Assembly: GCA_019916065.1 (NCBI GenBank)
Contig: CM034233.1
Location: 36,372,862-36,436,861 of the forward strand
Length of the DNA stretch: 64,000 nucleotides
Reading direction: 5' to 3'
Origin: Vitellaria paradoxa
Taxonomy: Eukaryota > Streptophyta > Magnoliopsida > Ericales > Sapotaceae
The notes below the pieces were generated by a model. That model was given only the letters and a program-made list of their open reading frames with translations. It was not told the DNA's origin and made no database searches. The first letter of the stretch is position 1. The number at the start of each line of letters is the position of its first letter. The translations under genes were made by a program, and so were the position numbers. Below, in pieces: positions 47,006-57,337 of this stretch.

Positions 47006-48907
47006 AGTTTGTTGGAATGTGACGCAAATATTCTCTTTTCGTTGGAAATACGGCTACACTTAGCTACGTGTAGCAAGCCCTTTAAACCCCTAGGTTCCCC
47101 CTAGTGGACGAGTAAGGTCTCCTGAAGGTTTGCAGTGAATCTACCCACAAAATTCAATAAACTAGTTCAATGTATAGTAAAAGTCTTTCAAACAATTTCT
47201 GGTTCAATCTCAATAAAGAATTAGTCACTACACCCAAAAATTGCATAAAACCTCCCAATGCATGTTAAACTTACCTAATTCTCAACCCATTAATTCAAAT
47301 GTATCAATTCATATCATTCATTCAAAATAGTCATCAAATATACTCTAAGATTGTGGCCTTGACTTCAATTCTCACCAAGATGCCCACTCACAAATAAAAT
47401 CACTCGAACAAGGTTACTCTCATGGTTCATGCAAGAATGCAATGTCAAATAAGTGCAATGAACCCAATTCACGAAGTGACTGAAAGAATTAAGATATGGA
47501 GTGTTGCATAGCTTCATGAATGGAATGTATTAATGCATTACAAGAGAACTATTATCAACCACATGAAATAGATCAATGCTCTTATAAGTGTTGTTCACCT
47601 AAAGTCCATTAGGTCTTTACTAGGTTGTAGCTTGGCCATGGGGTATTGTTAGACAAACAAAGGATAGGAAAATCAAAGTGCATGTCTAAGGATTACAATG
47701 ATAGTGCAATGACAAACCCCCCAACTTCTCTCTTTTCAACTCCTTGAATACTAAACATTGAAGCTTTCTTATTATTATTATATTTTTTTCTTTTTTTTTT
47801 TCATGGGACTAATAATAATGAACTTATGAATTGCTATGTCCCTATTTTTTTCTCTTTTTTTTTATTTTTATTTTTTTATTTTTTTTTCACACATTTTCTA
47901 ATATAAGCTCCTCCCTTATACACCTTGTTTCAATTCTTGCACAAACATCCCAAGACATGCAAGGGTTGGCTCACCTATATATCTAAGGCTAAGGGTCAAA
48001 GATGTGGCTAAGACAAAAAATTTCATGTATATATTTTTTTTCAAATGCTTCAAAGTGGCTCCAAGGGTAATGTAATAAAAGAAAAGTCATAGGCTTTCAG
48101 ATGTAAGAAAGATGGCCATACATCATTCTCTAGGTAAATAACACTTTTTTAGAGGCATTGACCCATACATGTAAATCAAAAATAGCATCTTGTGCATTTA
48201 ATACCAAAACAAAGTAATGTAATGAAGCTATTCAAGAAAAGTGAGATGAAAGAAGTCATAAAGAATTTAAGTATAAAACTCTCGAGAATAAAAGAGTAGG
48301 CTCTAAAGCTCACAAAAGTATGGGGTTTTAAGTCTCCACCTATATCTTGGCATACTTGAATGACTAAATTTCATGAACTCAAATCCTTAACACATTTTCA
48401 TATAATGGTTTCAAAATGACAAGTTATCAATGCAATAGGCAATTTTATACTCAATTTGAATTAAAGTGCCTTCTTCAAGATTGAAACCAAACCATTCATT
48501 ATTTTCATGACTGATACTAACATTAAACTAGTTAAGAGAACACATATACAGTCTAGTCATGCAAATTCAAGAAAGTCATAAATAACAATGATTTTCAAAA
48601 TTTCAAAAAATTTTCTCATTCATGTAAAATCTTTTCATCATGCGACCCTACCCCCCAACTTAAATGTCACATTGTCCTCAATGTGAAAACTATGAAGTAT
48701 ATGTGAGGATGTAGTGTGCAAAGTGAGCATGATGAGGTACAATAACAGTAAAGCATAACTAAGACTGAACATGCATCTATCAGATTAACCACTAAGAATA
48801 GAAATATTCATGGCAATGCAAGTGGTTAATAATAGTAACAAAAGAATAAAAAAAAACGAGACAAAAAGAAAAGAAAAGCAATAAAATAAAAATGGAAAGG
48901 AACATAC
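47006..48907 (-). other. 3' non-coding region of B with extra polypurine tracts
   Basis: There is no credible ORF. An AAGTTGGGGGG-like tract lies near 47706 and another at 48651-48663. The latter is preceded in - sense by the hairpin CACATTGAGGACAATGTG (about 48668-48685). T-rich runs occur at 47770-47890. Confidence 0.75.
48651..48685 (-). other. Internal hairpin plus polypurine module of B
   Basis: Hairpin CACATTGAGGACAATGTG is followed by ACATTTAAGTTGGGGGG. The same module is in A near 18972-19008. It may prime a second plus-strand DNA, as central polypurine tracts do in other retroelements. Confidence 0.65.
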
Positions 48908-49456
48908 CTTCTGATAGCATCCTTCAGGTCTAAATGTTGACGAAGTTCAAATAAAAACTGTAAAGGAATTCCATAATCATCCACATTCGATTCATTTAAA
49001 TTATCGTCAATTCCATTTTCAACCTCACTGTTAGCACTCCCCTTCTCAGAAAACCCCAATGGTGATGTAGTGGCTAAGCCAGTCTCAGAGTCAGAATAAA
49101 TATCGGTGTCAATAACATAAGTAGGAGCATCAGGCCAGTCAGTAGAAATATCAGTGATCTCAGTCCACTCCATATCTAGGAGAAGCTGAAGGTCAATCTC
49201 ATCCCACCACTCCCCCTCAAGAGGTTGATCAGGGTTGAAATGAAAAATAGGAGGAAATACAAGTGGCAATGGTAAGGAATTTCCCTCAATAAAATTTTCT
49301 TTAGGCCATAATTCCAAGTCATCTTCAGAATAATCCATATCACTCCCCTCACTGATTATAAAATGAAAATCGCCCCTCTTACGTTTCTTGCCGATAATCA
49401 ATTTAATACGAGACTCTGAGTTTTTAAATTCTTTAGTAAAATCACTCAAGATGAAC
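48908..49456 (-). CDS. ORF4 of B: acidic protein of unknown function, possibly one spliced exon
   Basis: The open frame follows an acceptor-like pyrimidine tract and CACAG (49457-49458), and ends at AAG/GTATGT (donor at 48906-48907). It has no in-frame ATG; the position used in A (ATG) is TTG here (49447-49449). Contents in order: Lys-rich KKRKRGDFHF, acidic DMDYSEDDLELWP, hydrophobic NSLPLPLVFPPIF, EGEWWDEIDLQLLLDMEWTE, then Asp/Glu/Ser-rich to about residue 180. If translation ran through the donor, a Phe-rich tail would follow, which A lacks. The frame has stayed open for over 540 bases, and A keeps recognisable blocks, so a real protein is likely. The function is unknown. Confidence 0.65.
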
Positions 49457-49701
49457 CTGTGCTTAAAAGAAAAGACATGGAAATAAATTTAAAAACAGCA
49501 AAGAAAGCTCATCCAAGCACAAGGAAATTAACATAAAGCAAATAAGGCATAATACATCACCATAGAATCAAAAGTAGCATAAGTATCCAATAATTACATC
49601 CCAGAAAATAAATGCACCCTAAAAGAGTTTTAGGAGTAACAAATTATACAATGAGTGATCAAAATCCTAAACTCTCAGAACCCAAAGATAACAAGGTCCT
49701 C

Positions 49702-50788
49702 TCACTGTGGAGGTGGAAAAGAGTCACGAAGGTGATCCAGGACACTTTTCAGCAAATGTTCCTGGGTCTGCTGAGACTGCTGGATGCGTAGGAGCAACTA
49801 ATGATCTTCTTCTTGATTCTTCTCTATACGATCCATACGTCCTTCTAAAACATCAAGCCGATCAGCCAACTCAGTATTGGTGACTTCCTGGCCCTCCTCG
49901 GTTTCCTCCAAGGTGCTAACGTATGTTCATGAACCGTTGTGGCTTTCCTCTTTTTAGTAGCCATGTTGCCACGGGATTTGGAATAAGAAGTTATGGTAAA
50001 TGGTTGCAATCCCAAGGCTATAGGCATATCATCCGTAACCTGGGCCCCCTTCCTCCTAAAGATCTCTGTGAGGGCACCTCCAAAGGGCAAAGCTGTCAAC
50101 GAGTTAGGTTGCTCGCAAACATAAGCAATATGGTTCCATAGGTAGGAAGGTAAATCAATAGTCATTCCGGTACCAATTGCATAGATCAATCTGGCCCTAA
50201 GAGGTGTGCAGTCTGAATTTCGATTTTGAGGAAGTAAATTGGTGCAAGAAAACATGTGCAGAGCCCAGTATTTATCAATAAGTATTGAGGCTGGCTTTCT
50301 ATATTCTGCCTCCCATTCTTGTCTTTCTGAGACGATTTCTGACACTAAATTCAGGAAAGGTGGTGTCCCTTCATCTGGATAAGAAAATTCGGGCCTTTGA
50401 ACCCGGGGTAATTGAAAAACTTGGGCTAAATCATCCGATGTAAGAATGATTTCAACTCCCCTAACCCAACTGACCAGACGTTCTCTTCCTCGTCTCTTAC
50501 TAATGGATCCTTCTTTGAAATTAGCAAAGAATTCTCGAACCAAGTCAACCACACAGTAGGCATTGAACTTAGCTATACCGAGCCATTGTCGCCCCTCAAA
50601 GTTTTGTTCTAATAGAAAGTCTTCACTTCTAAAATGTTCAATACTCCAATACCGTTCAACCACTACTGGTTTGTTTACCCAATTGTCATCGTAACTAAGT
50701 TCAGCTTCGGCCCTCCAAAATCAATTTCTATCAAAGACAGGCTCAAGTCGTTGATTGGCAGCATGCTTAGTCCGTGGGGGCATGGGAA
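49702..50788 (-). pseudogene. ORF3 of B ('putative plant transposon protein' family), damaged
   Basis: The ATG at 50781-50783 (MPPRTKHA) lies 5 bases after an acceptor-like TTGTAG. A TGA follows about 23 codons later, then the frame is open from 50663 (VERYWSIEHF) through YWALHMFSCTNLLPQNRN, TPLRARLIYAIGTGMTIDLP and LPFGGALTEIFRRK to a Lys/Arg patch (ATKKRKAT). A frameshift near 49910 moves the tail (LADRLDVLEGRMDRIEKN, coiled-coil-like) to another frame, with a TAG and then PPPQ and TGA at 49702-49704. By position it is the third, env-like ORF of Athila elements. No signal peptide or membrane segment is visible. Confidence 0.82.
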
Positions 50789-51124
50789 CTACAACCCAAC
50801 AAGGAGAAATAATGAATCATTCTAATCAATCCTATGTCCACCCAAATGTGGTGGCCCCAATCTAATGACAATTCAATAGAGTAAACTCAATATACAGAGC
50901 TAATTCACCAAAAATTTCTTCTATAAATTCAAGGTATACCCACGGTAAAGAAAGTTTGTAAGAGATGCAAACTTGTAAATTCAATCAAATTAACACTACC
51001 CTTGAAGATTAATGTCTAAAGTGAGTGTTTTGGTGATAGAGAACATAACCCATGAAGCTTTGAAGCTTGGGTGGAACAACTATGGAAGAACCGAACTAGG
51101 GCTTGAAAAATGGAGAAGACATAC
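50789..51124 (-). other. Putative intron before ORF3 in B (GT...AG, 336 bp)
   Basis: The donor ATAAG/GTATGT (51125/51124) matches the plant consensus well. The acceptor TTTCTCCTTGTTGGGTTGTAG-like tract ends at 50789, five bases before the ORF3 ATG. A has the same pair at 21634/21633 and 21118. Confidence 0.55.
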
Positions 51125-51312
51125 CTTATAGATGATGTGAAAGTGCAGAAAAATAGTTGATTTCAGCTGAAATAGGGCTCGGATTCACTTGTTCTTGAAT
51201 AATCTCGCAAGAATAGGATGTAGTTAAAGTGTTTTGTGCTAGGGAGAGAGATAATTTGAGAAGAGAATTGAAGAGAGGGCTGCCGAATTGAGCTGAAAAG
51301 GGAACCGATCTG

Positions 51313-51424
51313 CTTTAAAGACACCCGCAGGGTCCGGACCGTCCCTCAGGGGGTCCGGACCACAGTATACTCGGCCTACATCCCTCCTTGCAGGGTCCGG
51401 ACCATTCCCTAGGGGGTCCGGACC
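51313..51424 (-). promoter_or_regulatory. Internal LTR-like promoter block of B, between pol and ORF3
   Basis: Four perfect GGTCCGGACC palindromes start at 51331, 51352, 51394 and 51415, in pairs 21 bp apart. The first pair and its spacer are identical to the first pair in the LTR over at least 34 bases (51331-51366 against 46457-46492). In - sense CTTTAAAG (51313-51320) follows, then a pyrimidine-rich leader to the donor at 51125. The layout copies that of the LTR U3. Confidence 0.6.
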
Positions 51425-51563
51425 GCAGAAACAGCTCTAATTCTTGCTTGTTGCTCTAATTCTCTCAATTTTCCTAATAATACTAACTAAAAAAAAACTA
51501 AAATAAATAAACGGCAAGCTAACCTAGATCTACTAATATACACTACAAATACTTAAATGTGGA

Positions 51564-54419
51564 CTATTCATAAGGAGGGGGATCTAAAAGATCCCATGTT
51601 TCAATGCAAGCCGCAAGGTTTTGTAAGTATGGTTTCAACCTATGCCCATTCACCTTAAATCGATGTTTATTCTTTGGATTTTCAATCTCAATGGCTCCAT
51701 GATCTGAAACATGCGTTACTATGAAAGGACCTGACCACCTAGATTGTAGTTTCCCTGGGAATAGATGAAGTTGTGAGCGATAAAGTAATACTTTTTGGCC
51801 TTCATGAAATGATCGTTGAGCAATATGCCGATCATGTATTTTCTTTATCCTCTCTTTAGATAGTAAGGCATTCTCATAAGCGTCATTCCGTAACTCTTCC
51901 ATTTCTGCAATTTGTAGTTTACGGTGTAACCCCGCCTCATCAAGATTAAAGTTGAAGTTCTTAATTGCCCAATAAGCCTTATGTTCTAATTCAACGGGCA
52001 AATGGCATGGTTTACCGTAAACTAACCTGTAGGGAGACATTCCTAAGGTAGTTTTATATGCAGTGCGATATGCCCATAGGGAATCTGTCAATCGTAGTGA
52101 CCAATCCTTGCGGTTAGGATTAACCGTCTTTTCTAGGATTGTCTTAATTTCCCTGTTTGCAAGCTCTACCTGGCCACTTGTCTGGGGGTGATATGGAGTT
52201 CCTACTTTATGTGCCACCCCATATTTAAGAAATAGAGTGCCTACAGGTCGGTTACAGAAATGTTTCCCCCCATCACTAATTATCGCTCGAGGTACCCCGA
52301 AGCGTGAAAATATGTTTTCATGGAGGAATTTAAGAACTACTTTATGGTCGTTTGTCTTAGCAGCTACTGCTTCTACCCATTTAGAAACGTAATCAACTCC
52401 TACTAATATGAATTCATACCCAAAGGAGCTTGGAAAAGGACCCATGAAGTCTATTCCCCAACAATCAAATATTTCCAAAACAATAATAGGAGATAGAGGC
52501 ATCATGTTCCTACGAGTCAAGCTACCTAGCCGTTGACATCTGTCACAGGTAGTACAGAATTGATGAACATCCTTAAATAACGTAGGCCAATAGAATCCAC
52601 ATTGTAATATCTTTGCAGCTGTTTTGTTCGTGGAGAAATGGCCACCACACGCTTGAGAATGGCAGAACTCAATTATTCCTTGGACTTCCCAGTCAGGAAT
52701 ACACCTACGGATAACTTGATCAGGGCAGTATTTAAATAAATACGGATCATCCCAAAAGAAAACTCTCACATTCCTAAGGAATTTCTTCCTATCTTTAGAA
52801 GTCCATTCATCTGGGATTTGTCTTGTCACTAAGTAGTTAGCAATATCAGTATACCAAGGAGGGGTAGAGGCTGTTATTGCTTGCACATGAAATAGCTGTT
52901 CATCAGGGAAGCTATCATTGATTTGAGTATCATCTTTAGGATAGACTTCAACCGGTAAACGTGACAAATGATCCGCCACCACGTTCTCTACACCCTTCTT
53001 ATCTCTTATTTCGAGGTCAAACTCTTGCAGTAGCAATATCCATCGAAGTAATCGTGGTTTGGCCTCTTTCTTGGTCAACAGGTACTTAAGTGCAGAATGG
53101 TCAGTGAAAATGATAACTGTTGAACCAATGAGATAAGATCGGAATTTCTCAAGGGCAAAGACAACTGCTAGTAATTCTTTTTCAGTTGTTGTGTAGTTCT
53201 TTTGAGTGTCATTAAGGGTCTTACTGGCATAATAAATAACATGTGCTTTTTTATCTCTTCTCTGTCCTAGTACAGCTCCAATAGCATGGTCACTAGCATC
53301 GCACATCAATTCGAATGGCAGTGACCAATCAGGAGTTTGTAAAATAGGAGCTGTAGTTAGACATCCCTTGAGTTTTTCAAAAGCTTGCTGGCATTGATCA
53401 GTCCATTCAAAGGGTGTATCTTGTGTTAGTAATTTACACAAAGGTCTGGAAATTTCACTAAATGATTGAATAAACCTTCGATAGAATCCAGCATGTCCCA
53501 AGAAAGATCTAATATCTTTTACTGATTGAGGTTTGGAAAGCTTTTGAATCAGCTCTACTTTCGCCTGATCTACCTGAATTCCTTCTTTTGAAACTATGTG
53601 CCCTAGAACGATGCCTTGTGTCACCATAAAATGACACTTTTCCCAGTTAAGGACAAGGTTCTTTTCCTCACATCGAGTTAATACTAGATCAAGGTGTTGC
53701 AAGCATTGCTCGAATGAGTCACCATAGACAGAGAAATCGTCCATAAATACTTCGACGATCTCTTCTACCATCTCACTAAATATGCTAATCATGCAACGCT
53801 GAAAAGTGGCAGGGGCGTTACATAGGCCAAACGGCATTCGTTTGTATGCAAAGGTGCCAAAGGGACAGGTGAATGTAGTTTTGGATTGATCCGCTAGAGC
53901 TACCTCTATTTGGTTATAGCCCGAATAGCCATCTAAAAAGTAGTAATAAGCACGCCCAGCCACTCTTTCTAAAACTTGATCTAAGAATGGAAAAGGAAAG
54001 TGGTCTTTTATAGTACTTGCATTGAGTTTCCTATAATCAATGCATACTCGCCAGCCAGTTTGCACTCTCGTTGGGACTAGCTCATTATTTTCATTCCGAA
54101 CTACGGTAATACCTGACTTCTTAGGTACCACTTGCGTAGGACTTACCCATTGGGAATCAGAAATTGGGTAAATTATCCCTACATCAAGCAACTTTAGTAC
54201 CTCAGCCCGTACTACCTCTTTCATATTTGGATTGAGCCTTCTTTGCATTTGTCGTACCGGCTTGGCACCCTCTTCTAAATAAATGTAATGTGTGCAAAGG
54301 AGTGGACTTATACCTGTTAAATCTGCCACTGACCACCCTAATGCTTTCTTATGGGTCTTTAACAGCTCTATCAAGGTATGTTCTTGGTCAGTAGTCAATT
54401 CAGAAGATATTACTACAGG
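51564..54419 (-). CDS. pol: B pol: RT, RNase H, integrase, intact
   Basis: The frame is continuous from just after a TAA at 54420-54422; the first ATG-less M-equivalent codon is at 54398. RT has [21 protein letters not shown] and the metal site FMDDFSVYG. RNase H has [19 protein letters not shown] and [10 protein letters not shown], then a linker [14 protein letters not shown]. Integrase has an HHCC finger ([16 protein letters not shown]), then Asp in GIDFMGPF, Asp in IISDGGKHF and Glu in [18 protein letters not shown] near the end is the GPY/F-type module; there is no chromodomain. The end is [10 protein letters not shown]. It would act with the upstream gag in virus-like particles. Its expression needs passage through the TAA. 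Confidence 0.96.
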   Translation of the reverse strand, partial: PVVISSELTTDQEHTLIELLKTHKKALGWSVADLTGISPLLCTHYIYLEEGAKPVRQMQRRLNPNMKEVVRAEVLKLLDVGIIYPISDSQWVSPTQVVPKKSGITVVRNENNELVPTRVQTGWRVCIDYRKLNASTIKDHFPFPFLDQVLERVAGRAYYYFLDGYSGYNQIEVALADQSKTTFTCPFGTFAYKRMPFGLCNAPATFQRCMISIFSEMVEEIVEVFMDDFSVYGDSFEQCLQHLDLVLTRCEEKNLVLNWEKCHFMVTQGIVLGHIVSKEGIQVDQAKVELIQKLSKPQSVKDIRSFLGHAGFYRRFIQSFSEISRPLCKLLTQDTPFEWTDQCQQAFEKLKGCLTTAPILQTPDWSLPFELMCDASDHAIGAVLGQRRDKKAHVIYYASKTLNDTQKNYTTTEKELLAVVFALEKFRSYLIGSTVIIFTDHSALKYLLTKKEAKPRLLRWILLLQEFDLEIRDKKGVENVVADHLSRLPVEVYPKDDTQINDSFPDEQLFHVQAITASTPPWYTDIANYLVTRQIPDEWTSKDRKKFLRNVRVFFWDDPYLFKYCPDQVIRRCIPDWEVQGIIEFCHSQACGGHFSTNKTAAKILQCGFYWPTLFKDVHQFCTTCDRCQRLGSLTRRNMMPLSPIIVLEIFDCWGIDFMGPFPSSFGYEFILVGVDYVSKWVEAVAAKTNDHKVVLKFLHENIFSRFGVPRAIISDGGKHFCNRPVGTLFLKYGVAHKVGTPYHPQTSGQVELANREIKTILEKTVNPNRKDWSLRLTDSLWAYRTAYKTTLGMSPYRLVYGKPCHLPVELEHKAYWAIKNFNFNLDEAGLHRKLQIAEMEELRNDAYENALLSKERIKKIHDRHIAQRSFHEGQKVLLYRSQLHLFPGKLQSRWSGPFIVTHVSDHGAIEIENPKNKHRFKVNGHRLKPYLQNLAACIETWDLLDPPPYE

Positions 54420-54422
54420 TTA
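54420..54422 (-). other. Conserved in-frame stop (TAA) between protease and RT
   Basis: TAA followed by C sits in the same frame as both gag-protease and pol, after YAFLGEGET and before [10 protein letters not shown] has TAA in the identical position (27717-27719). Could be a read-through site or a defect inherited by this subfamily. Confidence 0.75.
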
Positions 54423-57188
54423 TGTTTCTCCTTCACCTAGAAAAGCATACTTCAAATTAGAAGGTAATGGTTTCCTATCGGGACTTGGGGCTTTCACATT
54501 CGAAGATTGAGCTTTGTTCAATAGTGGCCCTAGATTTTCAAACATCGGTTTCCAATTACTTATTGACATTAATGGGCAAACGTCTAACCATTCATATAGC
54601 ATGTTGCTGAGTTCACTAGGTATCATAAAATCCCATTTTTCTATATCACTGCATAGTATTCTTTCTAAAGGGTCTTCTATGAATTCCCTATCAACGTAAT
54701 TCTGAACGATGGTTTCGACTACGTCTACCTCTTGTATTTCAGCCACCTCTTTTGGTTGTTTGGTAACATGAAAGATATTTGTTTCAAACTCTATGTTACC
54801 AAAGGACATCTTCATGGATCCATTCCTACAATTAATCAAAGCATTTGACGTTGCTAAAAATGGACGTCCAAGAATCACAGGTGTCTGATCAGGTGCTGAC
54901 AAACTGGTTAGTGGTTGTGTATCAAGGATTATAAAATCCACCGGAAAATAAAAATTTTCCACTTGCACCAGTACATCTTCAACTATACCTCGTGGGACTT
55001 TTATAGATCTATCTGCAAGTTGCAGAGTCATACGGGTAGGTTTAATCTCTCCTAATCCTAGTTGCTCGTACACTGAATAGGGAAGTAAGTTCATACTAGC
55101 TCCTAAATCAAGAAGTGCTCGACTAACAAAGAATTCCCCTATATAACATGAGATAGTAGGACACCCAGGGTCCTTATATTTCGGGGGTGTGCGACATTGA
55201 AGAATAGCACTTGCTTGTTCTGTTAGGAAAGCTTTTTCCTTAACATTCAGTCCCCTCTTCACAGTGCATAGCTCTTTCAAGAATTTTGCATACACTGGGA
55301 TTTGTTTAATTGCATCTAAAAGAGGTATATTGATTTTTACTTGTTTAAAAACCTCTAGCAATTCAGCTGCTTGAGCTTCTCTCTTAGCTTTTAAGAACCT
55401 TTGGGGAAATGGTGCTTTAGGGATATACTCCCTAGGCACTAAGATAGATTCTTTTTCCTTTTGGTTCTCCCCTTTTTCTTCCTCACTCTTCTCTTTCTTA
55501 GATTCCTCTTCCCTCTTAGATTTTTCTTCTTCCATGCCTATGGGTTGTTTTCCTTCCCTCCTATTATCTTCCGACATCCGCTTAGGTTCTAACTCTTCCC
55601 TAACCTCAACCATCTTAGGGTGAATGGTTTTATCTATAGTTTTACCACTCCTAAGCGTCGTGATGTTTTGTACCTGCTCAATATTGCCAGGCATATTGGA
55701 AGACCCTTCAACATTTTTCACTTGGGCAATTGGATTTGGACGTGGTTGAGCAGGGAATTGACCTTTAGGTTGTGTAGTCAACGTTTGAGTTAAAAGAGTC
55801 AACTGCCCCCTAATGTCGTCCAAAGTTCTATTATTTTGAGCCCAAAGTGTGGATTGTGTGTTCATGAATTGTTGAAGTGTTTCTTCTGTGGACCTCTTAT
55901 TTGGGGGAATATATGGAGTATGAGAAGGTCCCACATTCTGAGGCAATCCTGGATTAGTGACTGAAACCTGAGGATTTGGAGGAGGTGGAGGATGATAAGA
56001 TTGTGGCATTTGAGCTGCTCCATCATTTCTCCAACTAAAATTTGGATGGTTCCTCACACCTGGATTATATGTTTCAGAATAGGGATTTCCTCCCAAATTT
56101 TGTCCACGATATGGAGGTCGGTATTGGTTTATTGCATGGATAGGAAGTTCACTAGATAGCTGATTTTGCACGACTTCTCTACACATGGGCATACTAGGAC
56201 AATCATCCGTTCTATGAGATTGGCTATCACAAGCTACGCAATAGACATTTGCTATGGATTCTTTAACTATAGGTGTGTCCTTTTTAATCTTAAGGGTCTC
56301 TATTTCTCGGGTCAGAGTTGCTAGTTTTGCCTTAAGATCATTGGTTTCACTTAAGTGATGCAAACCTCGAATAGGAGTACCACTAATATTCTGAGTATTC
56401 TGAGGTCCCGTGGTATCCCAAGTTTGTGCATTTTCAGCTAAGAATTCAAAATATTCATAAGCTTCTTCAGGGGTTTTATCGTAAAACTGCCCATTGCACA
56501 TTGTTTCCACAAATTGTTTCAATTGTGGTGTCAGGGCTCCGTAGAAGATGCTAGCAAGACGCCAGACTTCAAATCCATGGTGAGGACAGGAATGTAAGAG
56601 AGTTTTAAACCTCTCCCAACTTTGGTAGAATGTCTCACCATGTTGTGAAGCGAAGTTCAGAATCTGATGCTAAATTGCATCAGTTCTATTAGGTGGGAAA
56701 ATTTTCTTTAAGAATTTGGCTTGCATTTCATCCCAGGTGCGAATGGAATTAGATGGTAGGAATTCAAACCATCTAGCAGCCTTATCTTGCAATGAAAATG
56801 GGAATAGCTTAAGAAATACGAGCTCTATTTGGCATCCTTGATCCTTTATAGTGACACAAATGTTCCTAAAGCGAGTTAAGTGGTCATATGGATTCTCAGA
56901 ATCCATCCCATGGAAAGTAGGTAACAATTGGATCATCCCTGGTTTAAAGTGAAAAGTTTGGTTTACAGGCCAAACTATGCAGGATTCAGGAGTATGCCTA
57001 TTCTGCTGCAAGATATCTCTCAAGGATTGTCTTGCTGCGACAGCTTGATCTTCAGCAGCCATTTCTAATGGTGGAGTAGGAATTCTAGGAGTTTGAGTTT
57101 CTCCTAAAGAGGACTCTAATTCTAAAGGAACAGCTAATGATTCAGGGCGTAACAATCTACCGTCTTCCCCTCTAATCCAACTGTGCAT
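54420..57188 (-). CDS. gag: B gag-protease, one internal TAG
   Basis: It starts MHSWIRGEDGRL at 57188. Capsid region: FKPGMIQLLPTFHGMDSENP, then WDEMQAKFLKKIFPPNRT. A TAG at 56670-56672 stands where A encodes Gln, so it looks like a single C-to-T change. The zinc knuckle CVACDSQSHRTDDC (near 56240), a proline-rich linker, a long Glu/Lys-rich stretch (about 55440-55560), and the aspartic protease site LLDLGASMNLLPYS (near 55100) follow. It ends with TAA at 54420-54422, in the same frame as pol. Confidence 0.94.
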
Positions 57189-57313
57189 AAGCCAAGCGAA
57201 TCTTTCTAAGGAAAATTTAACTAAGAGAGATTAACTTTCAAAATTTTAAGTTTTAAATTTTTTTTTTTTTTTTATCCTAAAGATTCTAAGAACCTAAAAA
57301 CTAAAATTGGCGT

Positions 57314-57331
57314 TCCCCGGCAACGGCGCCA
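57314..57331 (-). other. Primer binding site of B (tRNA-Asp)
   Basis: The + strand shows CCCCGGCAACGGCGCCA, the exact 3' end of plant tRNA-Asp(GTC) with CCA. It lies 6 bp from the 5' LTR. This primer is typical of Athila elements. Confidence 0.93.
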
Positions 57332-57337
57332 AAAACT

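Noticed and set aside
48826..48907. Membrane segment at the C-terminus of ORF4 of B
   Set aside because: The Phe-rich tail comes from T-rich DNA after a strong donor-like site and is absent in A, where a stop occurs at once.
57314..57331. Possible tRNA-Asp gene
   Set aside because: Only the 3' acceptor end is present; it is a primer binding site next to an LTR.
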